The notes below the pieces were generated by a model. That model saw only the letters and a program-made list of their open reading frames with translations. It was not told the origin of the DNA and did no database searches. A program made the translations under genes and the position numbers. Positions 27,022-36,682 of a stretch of 64,000 nt of DNA are shown here, piece after piece; positions within the stretch are counted from its first letter, which is position 1; the number at the start of each line of letters is the position of its first letter. Where the stretch lies: NCBI GenBank assembly GCA_963691715.1, contig OY829281.1, positions 3,172,852 through 3,236,851 of the forward strand. Reading direction: 5' to 3'. Source of the DNA: HXMU1420-13 sp963691715. Lineage in GTDB: Bacteria > Bacteroidota > Rhodothermia > Balneolales > Balneolaceae.

Positions 27022-28155
27022 ATGAACAGTACAGGCATGCCATATCTATCTTTCTTACCACTCCTTTTTATGCTCACGTTTAGCACAAATGGATGGTCTC
27101 AATCTCGGTTATCAGATTTAGTAGAAATCCAGAATACAGCAGGAAAAGAATTAATTGGATACGGATTGGTTACAGGCTTAGATCGAACAGGTGATCGTTC
27201 ATCTAGTAGTCGAGGCGCTGTATTTACTATACAATCTATCTCAAATATGTTAGAGAATTTCGGTATTACTGTTGATGCTGACCGTTTACGTACTCGAAAC
27301 GTAGCCGCTGTTATGGTAACAGCCAAGTTGAGCCCATATCATGCCCCAGGTAGTAATATTGACGTTACCGTATCATCATTAGGTGATGCAAGTAGTTTAT
27401 CAGGTGGGGTATTATTACAAACTCCTTTATTCGATCCAAGTACCGAAGAAGTGTATGCAAAAGCACAAGGATCGTTAATTGTAGGAGGTATAACTGCAGA
27501 AGTACAAGGATCAAGAGTTAGCCAGAATCAGACACTTACCGCTACAGTACCAAGCGGTGCTATGGTAGAAAAAAATGATGATTATGAATTGTCTATTGAT
27601 GAACCCTTGGGCTTAGTTCTTAGAGATCCAAGTTTTGCAAATGCTCGAAGTATTGTTGAGGTTATAAATACTACGTTTGATGAAGAATTAGCGATGATGC
27701 AACATCCAGGGTTGGTAAAGGTAACTTGGCCTGATGCATTTCAAGATCAAGGTGCAATGAATGTATTCACAAGCATCGTACTTGAACAAGAAATTCAAAC
27801 AGAAACGGTTGCACGTGTAGTAATAAATGAACGTACAGGCACTATCGTTGCCGGTGGTGATGTAGTGATTGACGATGTAATGATCTCACATGGAAGCATC
27901 CAAGTTAGAACCCAAAACACACCATTAGTAAGTCAGCCCCCAGCATTTAGTGGTGGCGCCACTATCCTTACCAATGTTCAGGAAACGGGCATAAGCGAAC
28001 AACCAGCTCAAACTATTGTACTAGAACCTCAGACTTCTGTACAGGATTTAGCCATAGCACTAAATACACTTGGGCTTACTCCGCGCGACATAATTTCAAT
28101 CTTCCAAGCATTGAATAGAGCCGGTGCACTTCGAGGAAAATTAATAGTGATGTAA
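27022..28155 (+). CDS. flgI: FlgI, P-ring protein
   Basis: It has 377 residues. A signal peptide (LLFMLTFSTNGWSQ) is followed by RLSDLVEIQNTAGKELIGYG and LVTGLDRTGD, then VMVTAKLSPYHAPGSNIDVT, all FlgI signatures. The C-terminus has VQDLAIALNTLGLTPRDIIS and FQALNRAGALRGKLIVM. It forms the periplasmic ring around the rod. Confidence 0.97.
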   Translation: MNSTGMPYLSFLPLLFMLTFSTNGWSQSRLSDLVEIQNTAGKELIGYGLVTGLDRTGDRSSSSRGAVFTIQSISNMLENFGITVDADRLRTRNVAAVMVTAKLSPYHAPGSNIDVTVSSLGDASSLSGGVLLQTPLFDPSTEEVYAKAQGSLIVGGITAEVQGSRVSQNQTLTATVPSGAMVEKNDDYELSIDEPLGLVLRDPSFANARSIVEVINTTFDEELAMMQHPGLVKVTWPDAFQDQGAMNVFTSIVLEQEIQTETVARVVINERTGTIVAGGDVVIDDVMISHGSIQVRTQNTPLVSQPPAFSGGATILTNVQETGISEQPAQTIVLEPQTSVQDLAIALNTLGLTPRDIISIFQALNRAGALRGKLIVM

Positions 28156-28162
28156 CGTATAT

Positions 28163-28453
28163 ATGAACATCGATAATCACATACCTATTAACCAATCTTC
28201 TCTATCTGAATCAAGAAAACAGCATAGGGAAAAAGAAAATGCTGCTGTGCAATTCGAAGAGATATTTGCAAAGCATTTAGTAAAAGAACTTACCAAAGAT
28301 TCCTTCAAAATTGAAGGAGGCATGATGGGTAACGCCAATAAGATGTACAGAGAATTTATAACAGATGCGTTAGCTACCGAATTAGCTGCTCAAAGAAAAT
28401 TGGGAATGGCTGATTTGGTTTCAAGATACTGGAATGATAATAAACAAGAGTAA
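28163..28453 (+). CDS. flgJ: FlgJ-type rod-binding protein without muramidase domain
   Basis: It has 96 residues and corresponds only to the N-terminal rod-capping domain of FlgJ (AVQFEEIFAKHLVKELTKDS, then FITDALATELAAQRKLGMAD). The C-terminal glucosaminidase domain of enteric FlgJ is absent and not encoded nearby, so another enzyme must open the cell wall. Position after flgI supports the call. Confidence 0.88.
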   Translation: MNIDNHIPINQSSLSESRKQHREKENAAVQFEEIFAKHLVKELTKDSFKIEGGMMGNANKMYREFITDALATELAAQRKLGMADLVSRYWNDNKQE

Positions 28454-28470
28454 TACAAATAATTAATTAA

Positions 28471-28986
28471 ATGATGAACACAGCTAAAAAAATGCCAACC
28501 GAGATAAGGGTAATTGCAGAGAAAGTAGAACAACTTCATGTAAGTTCTAGCAGAATGATCGATGTAATGGAGCGGCAAATTGATGCTATTATTGCATCCA
28601 ATACTTCAAAAATAGAAGAACTCGCAAACCTACATGCAACCCTTACCATTCGCTACACAGAAAATGAGCAGGACTTTATAAATGAATTAAGTTCGGTACT
28701 AAATAATGTAAGTGAAAAGAAAGGAGTAAAGCTTGCTGCCCTAAAAGAAATTTTCCCAGACTTTTCTAACGAAATCGAATACTGGCAAAATATACTGCAA
28801 GACAATGTTATGAAGTTGCAGCGTAAACACAGACAAATCATTGAATTGCTAGAATTCGCTATGAGTAGCAATGCTAAAATGTTGGAGACTTTATACTCCA
28901 AAGGAAGTGAAAAAAATAAGCATTACAGCCCTACAGGAACTAGTAAATCTATAATGCCAGGTTTGGCTATAAATCAACAGGCTTAA
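28471..28986 (+). CDS. flgN: FlgN-like export chaperone
   Basis: This 171-residue protein is all-helical, with no signal or membrane segment. It contains a leucine/asparagine-rich coiled-coil stretch (KLQRKHRQIIELLEFAMSSN) and lies directly upstream of flgK and flgL, the substrates FlgN serves. The assignment rests on size, helical character and position more than motif, which is usual for FlgN. Confidence 0.7.
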   Translation: MMNTAKKMPTEIRVIAEKVEQLHVSSSRMIDVMERQIDAIIASNTSKIEELANLHATLTIRYTENEQDFINELSSVLNNVSEKKGVKLAALKEIFPDFSNEIEYWQNILQDNVMKLQRKHRQIIELLEFAMSSNAKMLETLYSKGSEKNKHYSPTGTSKSIMPGLAINQQA

Positions 28987-28992
28987 TAATTA

Positions 28993-30351
28993 ATGAACAG
29001 GTTGTTTGAAATATCAAGAAGTGGTTTAGTAAGTGCTCAGCGCTCACTCACCCTTACTTCGAATAATATTGTTAATGCCGATACGTCAGGCTATACCCGC
29101 CAGCGTGTAGATACAACGCCAGTAGGATTAGTTACTGGAAATACTAGTATCGGTCTTGGCGTAAATATTTCAACAGCTACCCGACTTCGTAACGATATGA
29201 ATGATGTCTTGACTAATCAAAAACGTCAAGAATTTGGATTTATGAGTTACAAAAATCAAGTCTATGAGCGGTTACAAGCTTCAATGACTACCGATTCGGG
29301 GGGAGATTTGGATGTTAGAATTAGCAGTTTCTTCGATATGTTTTCAGAACTTGCTAACGACCCTCAAGACACGAGTGTAAGAAACAGTTTAATTTCTGAG
29401 GCACAGCAACTCACTGCAAAATTTCAAAACATCGATCAAACCTTGAGTGATACCGGCGAACTAATTGCAGATACCGCTCAATCCACCATTACTAATATCA
29501 ATCAAATACTGAAAGATATAAGAATACTGAATGACTCTGTTGTTCAAAGTGCCAATCGTGGGGTACCTGATCCTACTAGCCAGGATATTAGGGTTAAGAA
29601 GTTAGAAGAGTTAGCTAAACTGGTAGATTTTAAACAAACAAACGCGGATTCAGGAGCCGTAGAAATTCGCATTGGTGGTGTCCGTGTTCTTGATGATGAA
29701 CAACTTCTTGAATTAAAGGCCGATGTATCACCTAATGAACAGAGATTTAAAGTACGTGTTAATAGTGGTACTATTATTGACATAAGAGGGGGCGAGCTCG
29801 GAGCTCAACTCGATATGTATTCAAATAATATCCCTGATCTTCGAGCAAATCTAGACCAAATTGCTCACACACTTGTCACTGAAATTAACAATATCCATCG
29901 CTCAGGATTCGGTTTGGCTGATGCTGTAGGGAGAGATTTCTTTGTCGACTCTGGAACCCAAGCAGGTACCATTACAATCAATCCCGACTTGATTGCCAAT
30001 CCAGATCATATTGCTGCTAGTGCTGTTGCTGGAGAGGCTGGTAATGGAGATGTAGCCTTTCAAATTAATGAATTAAGAAACGCTACGTTGATCAATGGAA
30101 GAAAAATTGTAGACCAAACGATCGAAATAATAAGTACTCCAGGGTCGGAGATTTATTCACTTGCTTCGCAGATGGAAACAAATGAAGCAGAAATAGCCAT
30201 GTTACAGACTCAACAAGAACGCCAATCGGGTGTAAATATCGATGAGGAACTAGCAAACATGATTCAATACCAAAATGCCTATCAAGGGGCTGCTCGTGTG
30301 ATGGAAACGGCTAGAGAATTATACGACACCTTACTAGGAATTGTAGCTTAG
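28993..30351 (+). CDS. flgK: FlgK, first hook-filament junction protein
   Basis: It has 452 residues. The N-terminus has LTLTSNNIVNADTSGYTRQR and the C-terminus VNIDEELANMIQYQNAYQGA followed by ARVMETARELYDTLLG, both diagnostic. It is shorter than enteric FlgK because of a small variable domain. It is followed 3 bases later by flgL. Confidence 0.96.
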   Translation: MNRLFEISRSGLVSAQRSLTLTSNNIVNADTSGYTRQRVDTTPVGLVTGNTSIGLGVNISTATRLRNDMNDVLTNQKRQEFGFMSYKNQVYERLQASMTTDSGGDLDVRISSFFDMFSELANDPQDTSVRNSLISEAQQLTAKFQNIDQTLSDTGELIADTAQSTITNINQILKDIRILNDSVVQSANRGVPDPTSQDIRVKKLEELAKLVDFKQTNADSGAVEIRIGGVRVLDDEQLLELKADVSPNEQRFKVRVNSGTIIDIRGGELGAQLDMYSNNIPDLRANLDQIAHTLVTEINNIHRSGFGLADAVGRDFFVDSGTQAGTITINPDLIANPDHIAASAVAGEAGNGDVAFQINELRNATLINGRKIVDQTIEIISTPGSEIYSLASQMETNEAEIAMLQTQQERQSGVNIDEELANMIQYQNAYQGAARVMETARELYDTLLGIVA

Positions 30352-30354
30352 ATT

Positions 30355-31248
30355 ATGAGAATAACCAACCGAATAGTATTTGATAACTTTATGCGCGATG
30401 TGAATCGCAATCGCACTCAAATGGCTGAGATTCAGTCAAACTTATCCAGTGCAAAAAAAGTAAGATTTCCATCCCAAGATCCTATCTCATTTCAACGGAG
30501 TAGATCGATAAAAGAAGACATTCGTGAATCTGAACAATTCCAAAAAAATATAAATAATGGACTTCGACAAAGCCGCTTAGTTCAAGATTCATTAGATAAA
30601 TCCATCGATGATCTTATCGAAATAAAAAGAATTTTAGTGCAATCTGCATCGGACAGCTACAATGCAGAAGATCGGGCTAACATGGCCGATCAAATATCAG
30701 GTATTCGAGATTCACTCATAGCTACCTTTAATCTAAGTTATGGTGACCGATATCTTTTTGCTGGAACAAATAGCCAAACCGAACCTTTTAGCCTAGATGC
30801 AACTGCTCCTGGTGGTGTTGCAGATACAAGTAATACGAGTCCACTAAAAGTATCAATAGATAATGGAGTAAGTGTAGAAATAAGTGTTACAGGCGATGAG
30901 TTACGTGCCACTGAGCAAGGTGATTTCTTCGAGATTATCCAGAATATTGAGACCGCATTATTGAATAATGATACGGATGCTCTAAACCAATTAATGCCAG
31001 CAGCTGATGAGCTTGTGGATCACACTACGGATGTTACATCAAGATTAGGTAATAATATTTCCAGAATGGAATATGTATTCGAACAATTCGAGAATACAAA
31101 AATTACAAAAAAGGCTGAAATAAGTAAGCTTGTAGATACCGACTACGCCCAAGCCATTTCAGACTTACAAAGAAATGAAACCATTTATCAATCGGCCATG
31201 GCCGTTCACACACGAATGTTTAGCAACTCATTGCTGAACTATATCTAA
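30355..31248 (+). CDS. flgL: FlgL, second hook-filament junction protein
   Basis: It has 297 residues. MRITNRIVFDNFMRDVNRNR, KVRFPSQDPISFQRS and GDRYLFAGTNSQTEPF are FlgL signatures, and the C-terminus has a flagellin-like coiled coil (DYAQAISDLQRNETIYQSAM). It joins FlgK to the filament. Confidence 0.95.
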   Translation: MRITNRIVFDNFMRDVNRNRTQMAEIQSNLSSAKKVRFPSQDPISFQRSRSIKEDIRESEQFQKNINNGLRQSRLVQDSLDKSIDDLIEIKRILVQSASDSYNAEDRANMADQISGIRDSLIATFNLSYGDRYLFAGTNSQTEPFSLDATAPGGVADTSNTSPLKVSIDNGVSVEISVTGDELRATEQGDFFEIIQNIETALLNNDTDALNQLMPAADELVDHTTDVTSRLGNNISRMEYVFEQFENTKITKKAEISKLVDTDYAQAISDLQRNETIYQSAMAVHTRMFSNSLLNYI

Positions 31249-31272
31249 CCAAAAACAAGAGGATGTTGAAAA

Positions 31273-32625
31273 ATGAACAAAACAAATAACTCAACCTATA
31301 CACCTAACAAAACTGCGTGGGTAGATGTAGTTTGGTACCTTAGCGATATCGCTTATCTTAACTACGAAACACTTTCTAAGTTATTAGTAAACTTTGGTAA
31401 AATTACCATTGCCAGCACAGATGAGCGACCTAAAAATTTACCATTAAACGTACATTGGCACTGCTATGAAAAAGACGAGCCCCGAGTATCCGTATGGAAT
31501 AAGTTACTCACTGTGGGTACCAACTCGTGGAAACTGTATGTAATGGACGATGAGATTCTTCGTGTTCATGAAATAGATGCTACCATTCAAGATAACCCGA
31601 AAGAATGGCCTGCAACATTGATACATCATAGAGGAAGTGAAAAAAATTATCAATATTACCAAATTCGGTTAATCAATAATATTGAAGGATTTCAATTTGA
31701 TGGAGTAAACATTCCAGATGCAACGCGTTGCATAACAAAAAATGGTATTACACTCAGTAGCATACCCATCGAGATAATGGCTAAAAGAAATCCTAATAGC
31801 GAATTAGATATTGAGCAAGAAATGACGATTCGAAATTTTGCTCCACAATTATTCATTGAAAATGGATTTCGATTATTTAAGGAAAAAAAATATATCCATG
31901 CGGCTGCACAATATCGTGTAATAGCTAATTCAGACAATGTGCTGCCTTTCGACCGATTAAGTGCGTTGAATGGAATTGCTAGTTGCCATGCAGAACAATT
32001 TAGGTGGGAAAATGCCTTAATAGCTGCTGAAAAATCTATTCGTGAAGAAAGCTTTCAGCGTTTACCCTACTTGATAAAATTTAAAGTATATCAACTAAAC
32101 AACAACTATGTGGAAGCATATAATGCGCTGCATACCTACTACGAGAATACTTTTTATGAACGAGTTAAGCTTCACTCCAAAGCAAGTTATGATGTGCGAT
32201 TAAGCATTGAAGATTCATTGATTAGTTTGGTGGATCTCGCGTTCAAAGCAGGTTATGTTCAAGAAGCACAAGAGCATTTAGAAGAATTATTCAATCTAAA
32301 GCAGGGAAAACTAGAAAAAAATTATCTTAAGCAACTGCTAGTTCTCTCCATTGAACTGGAGGATTTAGAGAAAAGTGAATTCTTTTTCAAAAAATTATAT
32401 GCAAATAAATTTCCTAAAAACTTAACCGATCAGGAAATATCCCTTCTAAATGATTACATGGAAATGTTCTTAAAAAAGAACTGGTACGAAACGGTATATG
32501 AGGTATACAGTGAACTAAATTATCATTACCCTCAAAACGATGAATACCGAAGACGTTTAATTGTAACCTTAGTGAAAACCGGAAGGGTTGAGCAAGCAAG
32601 AAACTTAGCCTCTAAAGTGGCATAA
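31273..32625 (+). CDS. TPR-repeat protein of unknown function after flgL
   Basis: This 450-residue cytosolic protein is not recognised as a named family. Residues 1-170 form an alpha/beta region with several Trp-rich strands (VDVVWYLSDIAYLNYETL, PLNVHWHCYEKDEPRVSVWN), faintly like a glycosyltransferase Rossmann start. Residues 195-450 are TPR-like helices (FRLFKEKKYIHAAAQYRVIA, SALNGIASCHAEQFRWENAL). It has its own AAGAGGA ribosome site and closes the operon before a terminator. A role in hook-filament protein modification or export is possible but unproven. Confidence 0.7.
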   Translation: MNKTNNSTYTPNKTAWVDVVWYLSDIAYLNYETLSKLLVNFGKITIASTDERPKNLPLNVHWHCYEKDEPRVSVWNKLLTVGTNSWKLYVMDDEILRVHEIDATIQDNPKEWPATLIHHRGSEKNYQYYQIRLINNIEGFQFDGVNIPDATRCITKNGITLSSIPIEIMAKRNPNSELDIEQEMTIRNFAPQLFIENGFRLFKEKKYIHAAAQYRVIANSDNVLPFDRLSALNGIASCHAEQFRWENALIAAEKSIREESFQRLPYLIKFKVYQLNNNYVEAYNALHTYYENTFYERVKLHSKASYDVRLSIEDSLISLVDLAFKAGYVQEAQEHLEELFNLKQGKLEKNYLKQLLVLSIELEDLEKSEFFFKKLYANKFPKNLTDQEISLLNDYMEMFLKKNWYETVYEVYSELNYHYPQNDEYRRRLIVTLVKTGRVEQARNLASKVA

Positions 32626-32651
32626 GTAAAACTACTAACTATATGGGTACG

Positions 32652-32688
32652 GCGGGTCTGCGTTGTTTGTAGAACCCGCTTTTTTTTG
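32652..32688 (+). terminator. Rho-independent terminator, end of flgF operon
   Basis: GCGGGT pairs with ACCCGC across a 16-base loop and is followed by a run of T. It marks the border between flagellar genes and the old end of the integron array. Confidence 0.8.
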
Positions 32689-32709
32689 CTCCTTATATCC
32701 CCATACCTT

Positions 32710-32740
32710 TTAGGACTCCCATGGAAAAATGGTTGTTAAC
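32710..32740 (-). repeat. Truncated attC at the distal end of the array
   Basis: Only the outermost 30 or so bases survive (TAGGACTCCCATGG and GGTTGTTAAC), matching the left-hand end of the long attC type. The rest is replaced by the flagellar terminator region, so this cassette can no longer be excised normally. Confidence 0.7.
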
Positions 32741-34180
32741 TGCGCTTCCTTCTCTTTTCTGCCTCACGTTGCATTTTCCTCCTTTGTTGACGAGAAAGTT
32801 TAATACTTGAATTATCATATATTGTTTTTTCGGGATACTCTTGACCGCTTGAACGACCAGATTTTGTTGCATTTTCATCAAACAGATTTAGTTTTTTCCC
32901 TTTAATTTGTGCATTTAGATCATCTTCTTTCGTCCATTCTGAGAAATCAAAATAGGCAGCATCAAGAGTAAAATTACCGTCAGCATTCGGTGCATCAACA
33001 GCCATCGCGATTACTTCTCTCATTTGAGGAAGTTTTAGTTTAGAAACCCGACAATAAGCAGTTAATAGATTCGCTCTAGCATTCCTGTATTCATCATATT
33101 GCAAGTTAGATGGATTCTTTAAACTCAGGAGTATGTATGCTCTATCCTTATGATTTAATGTGAACGCTAATCTGAATAATTTATCATACTGGGCAGCTTT
33201 CTTCCCGAAATCGTGAAATAATTGTTCACATAACATTCTTCTTTCGAATCGAGATTCTGAAGCCATTTTGCGCAGTACCAACTCAACATCATTAAACTCT
33301 TCAGAATCAATTGGAATAGAATCTCCGAGTTTATTGATTATATCATCCCACCGTAGACTTATTTGGTCTGCCTGTTTCTTGTTTTTGTACTCTTGACTCG
33401 AAATAAAATTAACCCAACCACCTTGATTTAGAAAAACAGTATTTTCCTTATTCTCAACGAATGGCAAATTAAAAGAATGCTCACCATCCTCGTCAATATT
33501 TGTAAGATAATTTGCTAATAATTCTTCCTCTCCAGTTGTGAAAATTTTTGACTCTTCGAGCAAATCCTTTCTTGCCTGCAAATAGTTAACAAAGTCACCG
33601 ATCGTGTCTAATTCATTCAGAACAAGCTGAATAGTAAAATCATCAAATACATGAACAAAGCCTTTATTTAGTTCGTCTTGTCCGATAGAAAATGGAATAT
33701 GATTGAAATCTTTTTCCACCTTTTCTGATCGTATTATTAAGCTACCCCTTTCATCATTGTAAAAGTCTTTAATTGGTTCTGCAATTCCATTTGCAACTAC
33801 AATTCTGTGTGTTTCATAGTGTTCGCCATTTAAGGTGATGGGTAATTTATTTGTACATTTTTTGTCTAAATAGATTCTATTGGGGTATCTATCTAAAAAG
33901 TTTTCCGCTCCATAAATTTGATTTGCAGATTTAACAATCGCTTTCTTATACCACCTTTTCCAAGCAACCTCTCTGTCTTTATTAATGTTATACTTTATTA
34001 TTTATCCGAGAAGAATATGTGGTGGTTATCAAAAACCACGAATAAATCACAAAATTCTTTACCATCACCTTTGTCTGTTGTTTTCCCTTCATCTGTATGA
34101 AGGTTAGGGAAGCTCCAAAGTTTTAAGAAAGTATTATGACATAATTTCGATAATATTTTTTCTGTTTCGGTAAATGGCAT
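32736..34180 (-). pseudogene. Cassette 20: frameshifted gene with a nuclease-like N-terminus
   Basis: The first 60 codons (34180-33998) read MPFTETEKILSKLCHNTF to FFSDK and stop. The following sequence is coding in the next frame (YNINKDREVAWKRWYKKAI) and joins without interruption to the 327-codon frame ending at 32736. Restoring one A in the run at about 33997-34003 would give one protein of about 481 residues. KEFCDLFVVFDNHHIFFSDK resembles a widespread uncharacterised family and weakly a PD-(D/E)xK nuclease core. The C-terminus is very basic (SRQQRRKMQREAEKRRKRS). The Met at 33719 is only internal. Confidence 0.75.
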
Positions 34181-34193
34181 CTTAACGACTTAA

Positions 34194-34277
34194 TTATACA
34201 ATAAAATCCCAAGGTTTTTCTATTTCAATTGTATCTGGATCCAAAGCTAGGTATCTAGTTTTTTCATAATTAAGCAA
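34194..34277 (-). CDS. Possible 27-residue peptide or gene remnant upstream of cassette 20
   Basis: A TTG start with AGGGTGA just upstream opens a short frame (NYEKTRYLALDPDTIEIEKP then WDFIV and stop) of protein-like composition. It may be a leader peptide, the end of a decayed gene or chance. Confidence 0.25.
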   Translation of the reverse strand: MLNYEKTRYLALDPDTIEIEKPWDFIV

Positions 34278-34337
34278 TGGTCACCCTAATATAGTCAATG
34301 TATTAGACTTCTTATTTGGCTAATAGATAACATATGG

Positions 34338-34530
34338 TAACGAACCTGCATTTTACCTGCCTGCTGGCAGGGCGGCGCAGGGATTGGTTTTTAGTTTAAG
34401 TAACGGTTTTATTTTCACCGACACAATACAAAAGTTTGACTCCGTTCGGAGCCGGTGCTGAACGTATTCGAAGGAAGAGATTCCGTATCCGACTTGTCCA
34501 AGGGACTCCCATGGAGGAATGGTTGGTATG
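34338..34530 (-). repeat. attC of cassette 19 (long type)
   Basis: About 193 nt. It carries both insertions of the long type: a CCTGCCTGCTGGCAGG hairpin in one arm and a REP-like TGCTGAACGTATTCGAAGG segment in the other. Confidence 0.85.
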
Positions 34531-34537
34531 TGTAAAT

Positions 34538-34849
34538 TTATGAATATTCCATTAGTTCAACAGGAGCGCCATTTACTTCGATGAAAGCAACTCGTAAACC
34601 ATCGCTTGGAGAGTTAGGCTTAATAATTACGATTTTCCCTTCAAGTTCATCATCCAAATTATCTACAACGAATGCTACGTGGGGCACTGTTTTAACTAAT
34701 TCAGGATAAGGAGCATCTTCCCAATAGCGCTGCCACTGAATCCCATAAGGATTATTTTCATGGTCAGATACTGTCATTTTTAGATGAGGTAAATCTATTT
34801 CACCTTCAAAGCTACCTGTTACGGGAATTCCGACATGATTAAACTTCAT
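34538..34849 (-). CDS. Cassette 19: VOC (glyoxalase/bleomycin-resistance) superfamily protein
   Basis: It has 103 residues. MKFNHVGIPVTGSFEGEIDL starts a VOC beta-alpha-beta module with a metal-site-like His (NHVGI). VPHVAFVVDNLDDELEGKIV and LRVAFIEVNGAPVELMEYS complete the second module with a C-terminal Glu. Some members are dioxygenases, lyases or drug-binding proteins; the substrate cannot be inferred. The stop lies 8 bases from the attC end. Confidence 0.75.
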   Translation of the reverse strand: MKFNHVGIPVTGSFEGEIDLPHLKMTVSDHENNPYGIQWQRYWEDAPYPELVKTVPHVAFVVDNLDDELEGKIVIIKPNSPSDGLRVAFIEVNGAPVELMEYS

Positions 34850-34882
34850 AATTTAAATATTCAATTAACTTTGAAATACACA

Positions 34883-35059
34883 TAATGACCCTGCGTTTAA
34901 GCGGCGCAGGAATTAGTTTTTAGTTTAAGTAACGATTTTATTTACACTGGTACAATACAAAAGTGCGACTCCGTTCGGAGCCAGTGCTGAACTTATCCGA
35001 AGGAGAAGATTCCATATCCGACGTGTCCAAGGGACCCCCATGGAGAAACGCTTGTTTGT
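34883..35059 (-). repeat. attC of cassette 18 (long type, no GC hairpin)
   Basis: About 177 nt. It has the REP-like segment but keeps the simple CTGCGTTTAAGCGGCGCAGG arm, so the two insertions are independent events. Confidence 0.85.
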
Positions 35060-35067
35060 AAACTGGT

Positions 35068-35580
35068 TTATGTCCAGTTTCGAAAATTATGCCACCATTT
35101 TGCAATAGTTTTACCTCCAATAAAAAGAGCCAAACCAATTACTAATTGGACGATTCCTTGGTACAATGGGACGTACATTTTTCTTGTATCATTAACAATG
35201 AATTCTGATTCAAATGAATTATAATGCAGGATATTCCCAACACTTTTTGTAATGAGTTCAATTGCCCAAATTATCGTTAATAGACCGACAGTAGAAAAAA
35301 GTACAGCACCTAGTTTTTGATAATCGTCAAGTGTGATCTCCTCTTTTTTACTTTTGGGCATAACATATTCTGAAATAGTATTTGCGCCAAAGAAAAGGAT
35401 TAGAAAAGCTAACAGGTAAACAACAACGATTAGTAAATTTGAGAATCCAATCATCTTGTTAAATTCACCAGCTTCATAAAATAGAAGGGAAGGTACAATT
35501 TGGATATAGGAAAAAGCTTGAAATAAGAGAAAAAGAGAAAATAACCTTAATCCAAGTGCTGTTAAATTTTTCATCATCAA
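35068..35580 (-). CDS. Cassette 18: membrane protein of unknown function
   Basis: It has 170 residues with four hydrophobic segments: LGLRLFSLFLLFQAFSYIQI, NLLIVVVYLLAFLILFFGAN, AVLFSTVGLLTIIWAIELIT and IVQLVIGLALFIGGKTIA. No known domain is recognised. It is probably an inner-membrane protein. Like most cassettes here it has no visible promoter of its own. Confidence 0.7.
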   Translation of the reverse strand: MMMKNLTALGLRLFSLFLLFQAFSYIQIVPSLLFYEAGEFNKMIGFSNLLIVVVYLLAFLILFFGANTISEYVMPKSKKEEITLDDYQKLGAVLFSTVGLLTIIWAIELITKSVGNILHYNSFESEFIVNDTRKMYVPLYQGIVQLVIGLALFIGGKTIAKWWHNFRNWT

Positions 35581-35593
35581 AACTTAAGTTTGC

Positions 35594-35785
35594 TAACGAA
35601 CCCGAGTTTAACCTGCCTGCCGGCATGGCGGCGCAGGGACTAGTTTTTAGTTTAAGTAACGATTTTATTTTTACCAACACAATATAAAAGTGCGACTCCG
35701 TTCGGAGCCTGTGCTGAACTTCTCCGAAGGAGGAGATTCCGTATCCGACTTGTCCAAGGGACTCCCATGGAGAAACGCTTGTTCT
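35594..35785 (-). repeat. attC of cassette 17 (long type)
   Basis: About 192 nt, with the GC-rich CCTGCCTGCCGGCATGG arm and the REP-like TGCTGAACTTCTCCGAAGG segment. Confidence 0.85.
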
Positions 35786-35798
35786 ACAACCAATATTT

Positions 35799-36470
35799 TT
35801 AATTATCATCTAATAGGTTTTGTTGACGCATTAATTTCGAACTAATATTAAAGTAAATCTTTTCCGCATTGAATCGCCCGCTTGGTGTAATGTGAAAGAT
35901 ATCGCAACATTCCTGTTCTTTAATCCCAGGAATATCGAAATAATCATAAATCATGCTATACTCATCTTCAATATGGATCACTACAAATGAGGTTTCTGCA
36001 GATAAGCCATTACCGCTATAGGCTATTACTTTTCTGATTCCATAATAATGATCTCGATACCTTTCCCATTCTTTGTTATTTGGATCGGTTTGGTATATTG
36101 AATAACCCATTTCATAATTAGCTAATAAACTAAATGGATTATATTTAAGAATTTTCGAAGCTTCTTGAATTATTTTTTCGAAATTATCTTCAGAGGCGAA
36201 GTAACTAAGACTATCTTCTTTGGGTTTGTTTTTGATATAATTCTCGTCAAAAATGAATCCGTAATAAAGAAGATGATATTCGTAGTCAGTCAATGTTGAG
36301 TCTAATGAATTGAAACGATTAAGAAGAGTTTCATAGAAATAAGGAGATCCATCATCAAAGATTATTTGTTTAATGTTATCAAAATCAGGAATCATAACCT
36401 CTTGTGCATTCACTACTGATAAAAAAAGAAGAAAAAAGGCTACCGATAAAATTTTTCGAATCTTTATCAT
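35799..36470 (-). CDS. Cassette 17: secreted DUF4919-like protein
   Basis: It has 223 residues. A signal peptide (ILSVAFFLLFLSVVNAQ) precedes a helical domain with ETLLNRFNSLDSTLTDYEYH and LYYGFIFDENY, then NPFSLLANYEMGYSIYQ, a pattern I associate with DUF4919 proteins of Bacteroidota. It is probably periplasmic. The function is unknown. Confidence 0.7.
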   Translation of the reverse strand: MIKIRKILSVAFFLLFLSVVNAQEVMIPDFDNIKQIIFDDGSPYFYETLLNRFNSLDSTLTDYEYHLLYYGFIFDENYIKNKPKEDSLSYFASEDNFEKIIQEASKILKYNPFSLLANYEMGYSIYQTDPNNKEWERYRDHYYGIRKVIAYSGNGLSAETSFVVIHIEDEYSMIYDYFDIPGIKEQECCDIFHITPSGRFNAEKIYFNISSKLMRQQNLLDDN

Positions 36471-36478
36471 TGGTTGTA

Positions 36479-36670
36479 TAACGACCCTGCATTTAACCTG
36501 CCGGCAGGCAGGGCAGCGCAGAGATTAGTTTTTTGTTTAAGTAACGATTTTATGTTCACCAACACAATACAAAAGTGCGACTTAGTTCGGAGCCTGCGCT
36601 GAACATATCCAAAGGAGGAGATTCCGTATCCGACTTGTCCAAGGGACTCCCACGGAGAAACGCTTTTTGG
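36479..36670 (-). repeat. attC of cassette 16 (long type)
   Basis: About 192 nt, with both long-type insertions. The outer core nearest the antitoxin gene is degenerate (CGCTTTTTGG instead of CGCTTGTTAT). Confidence 0.8.
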
Positions 36671-36682
36671 TTTACTAACAGG

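Noticed and set aside
34938..35138. Open frames such as MGVPWTSRTQTESH found repeatedly at 34938, 39441, 40101 and 43145
   Set aside because: They are translations of attC sequence itself and recur with every site.
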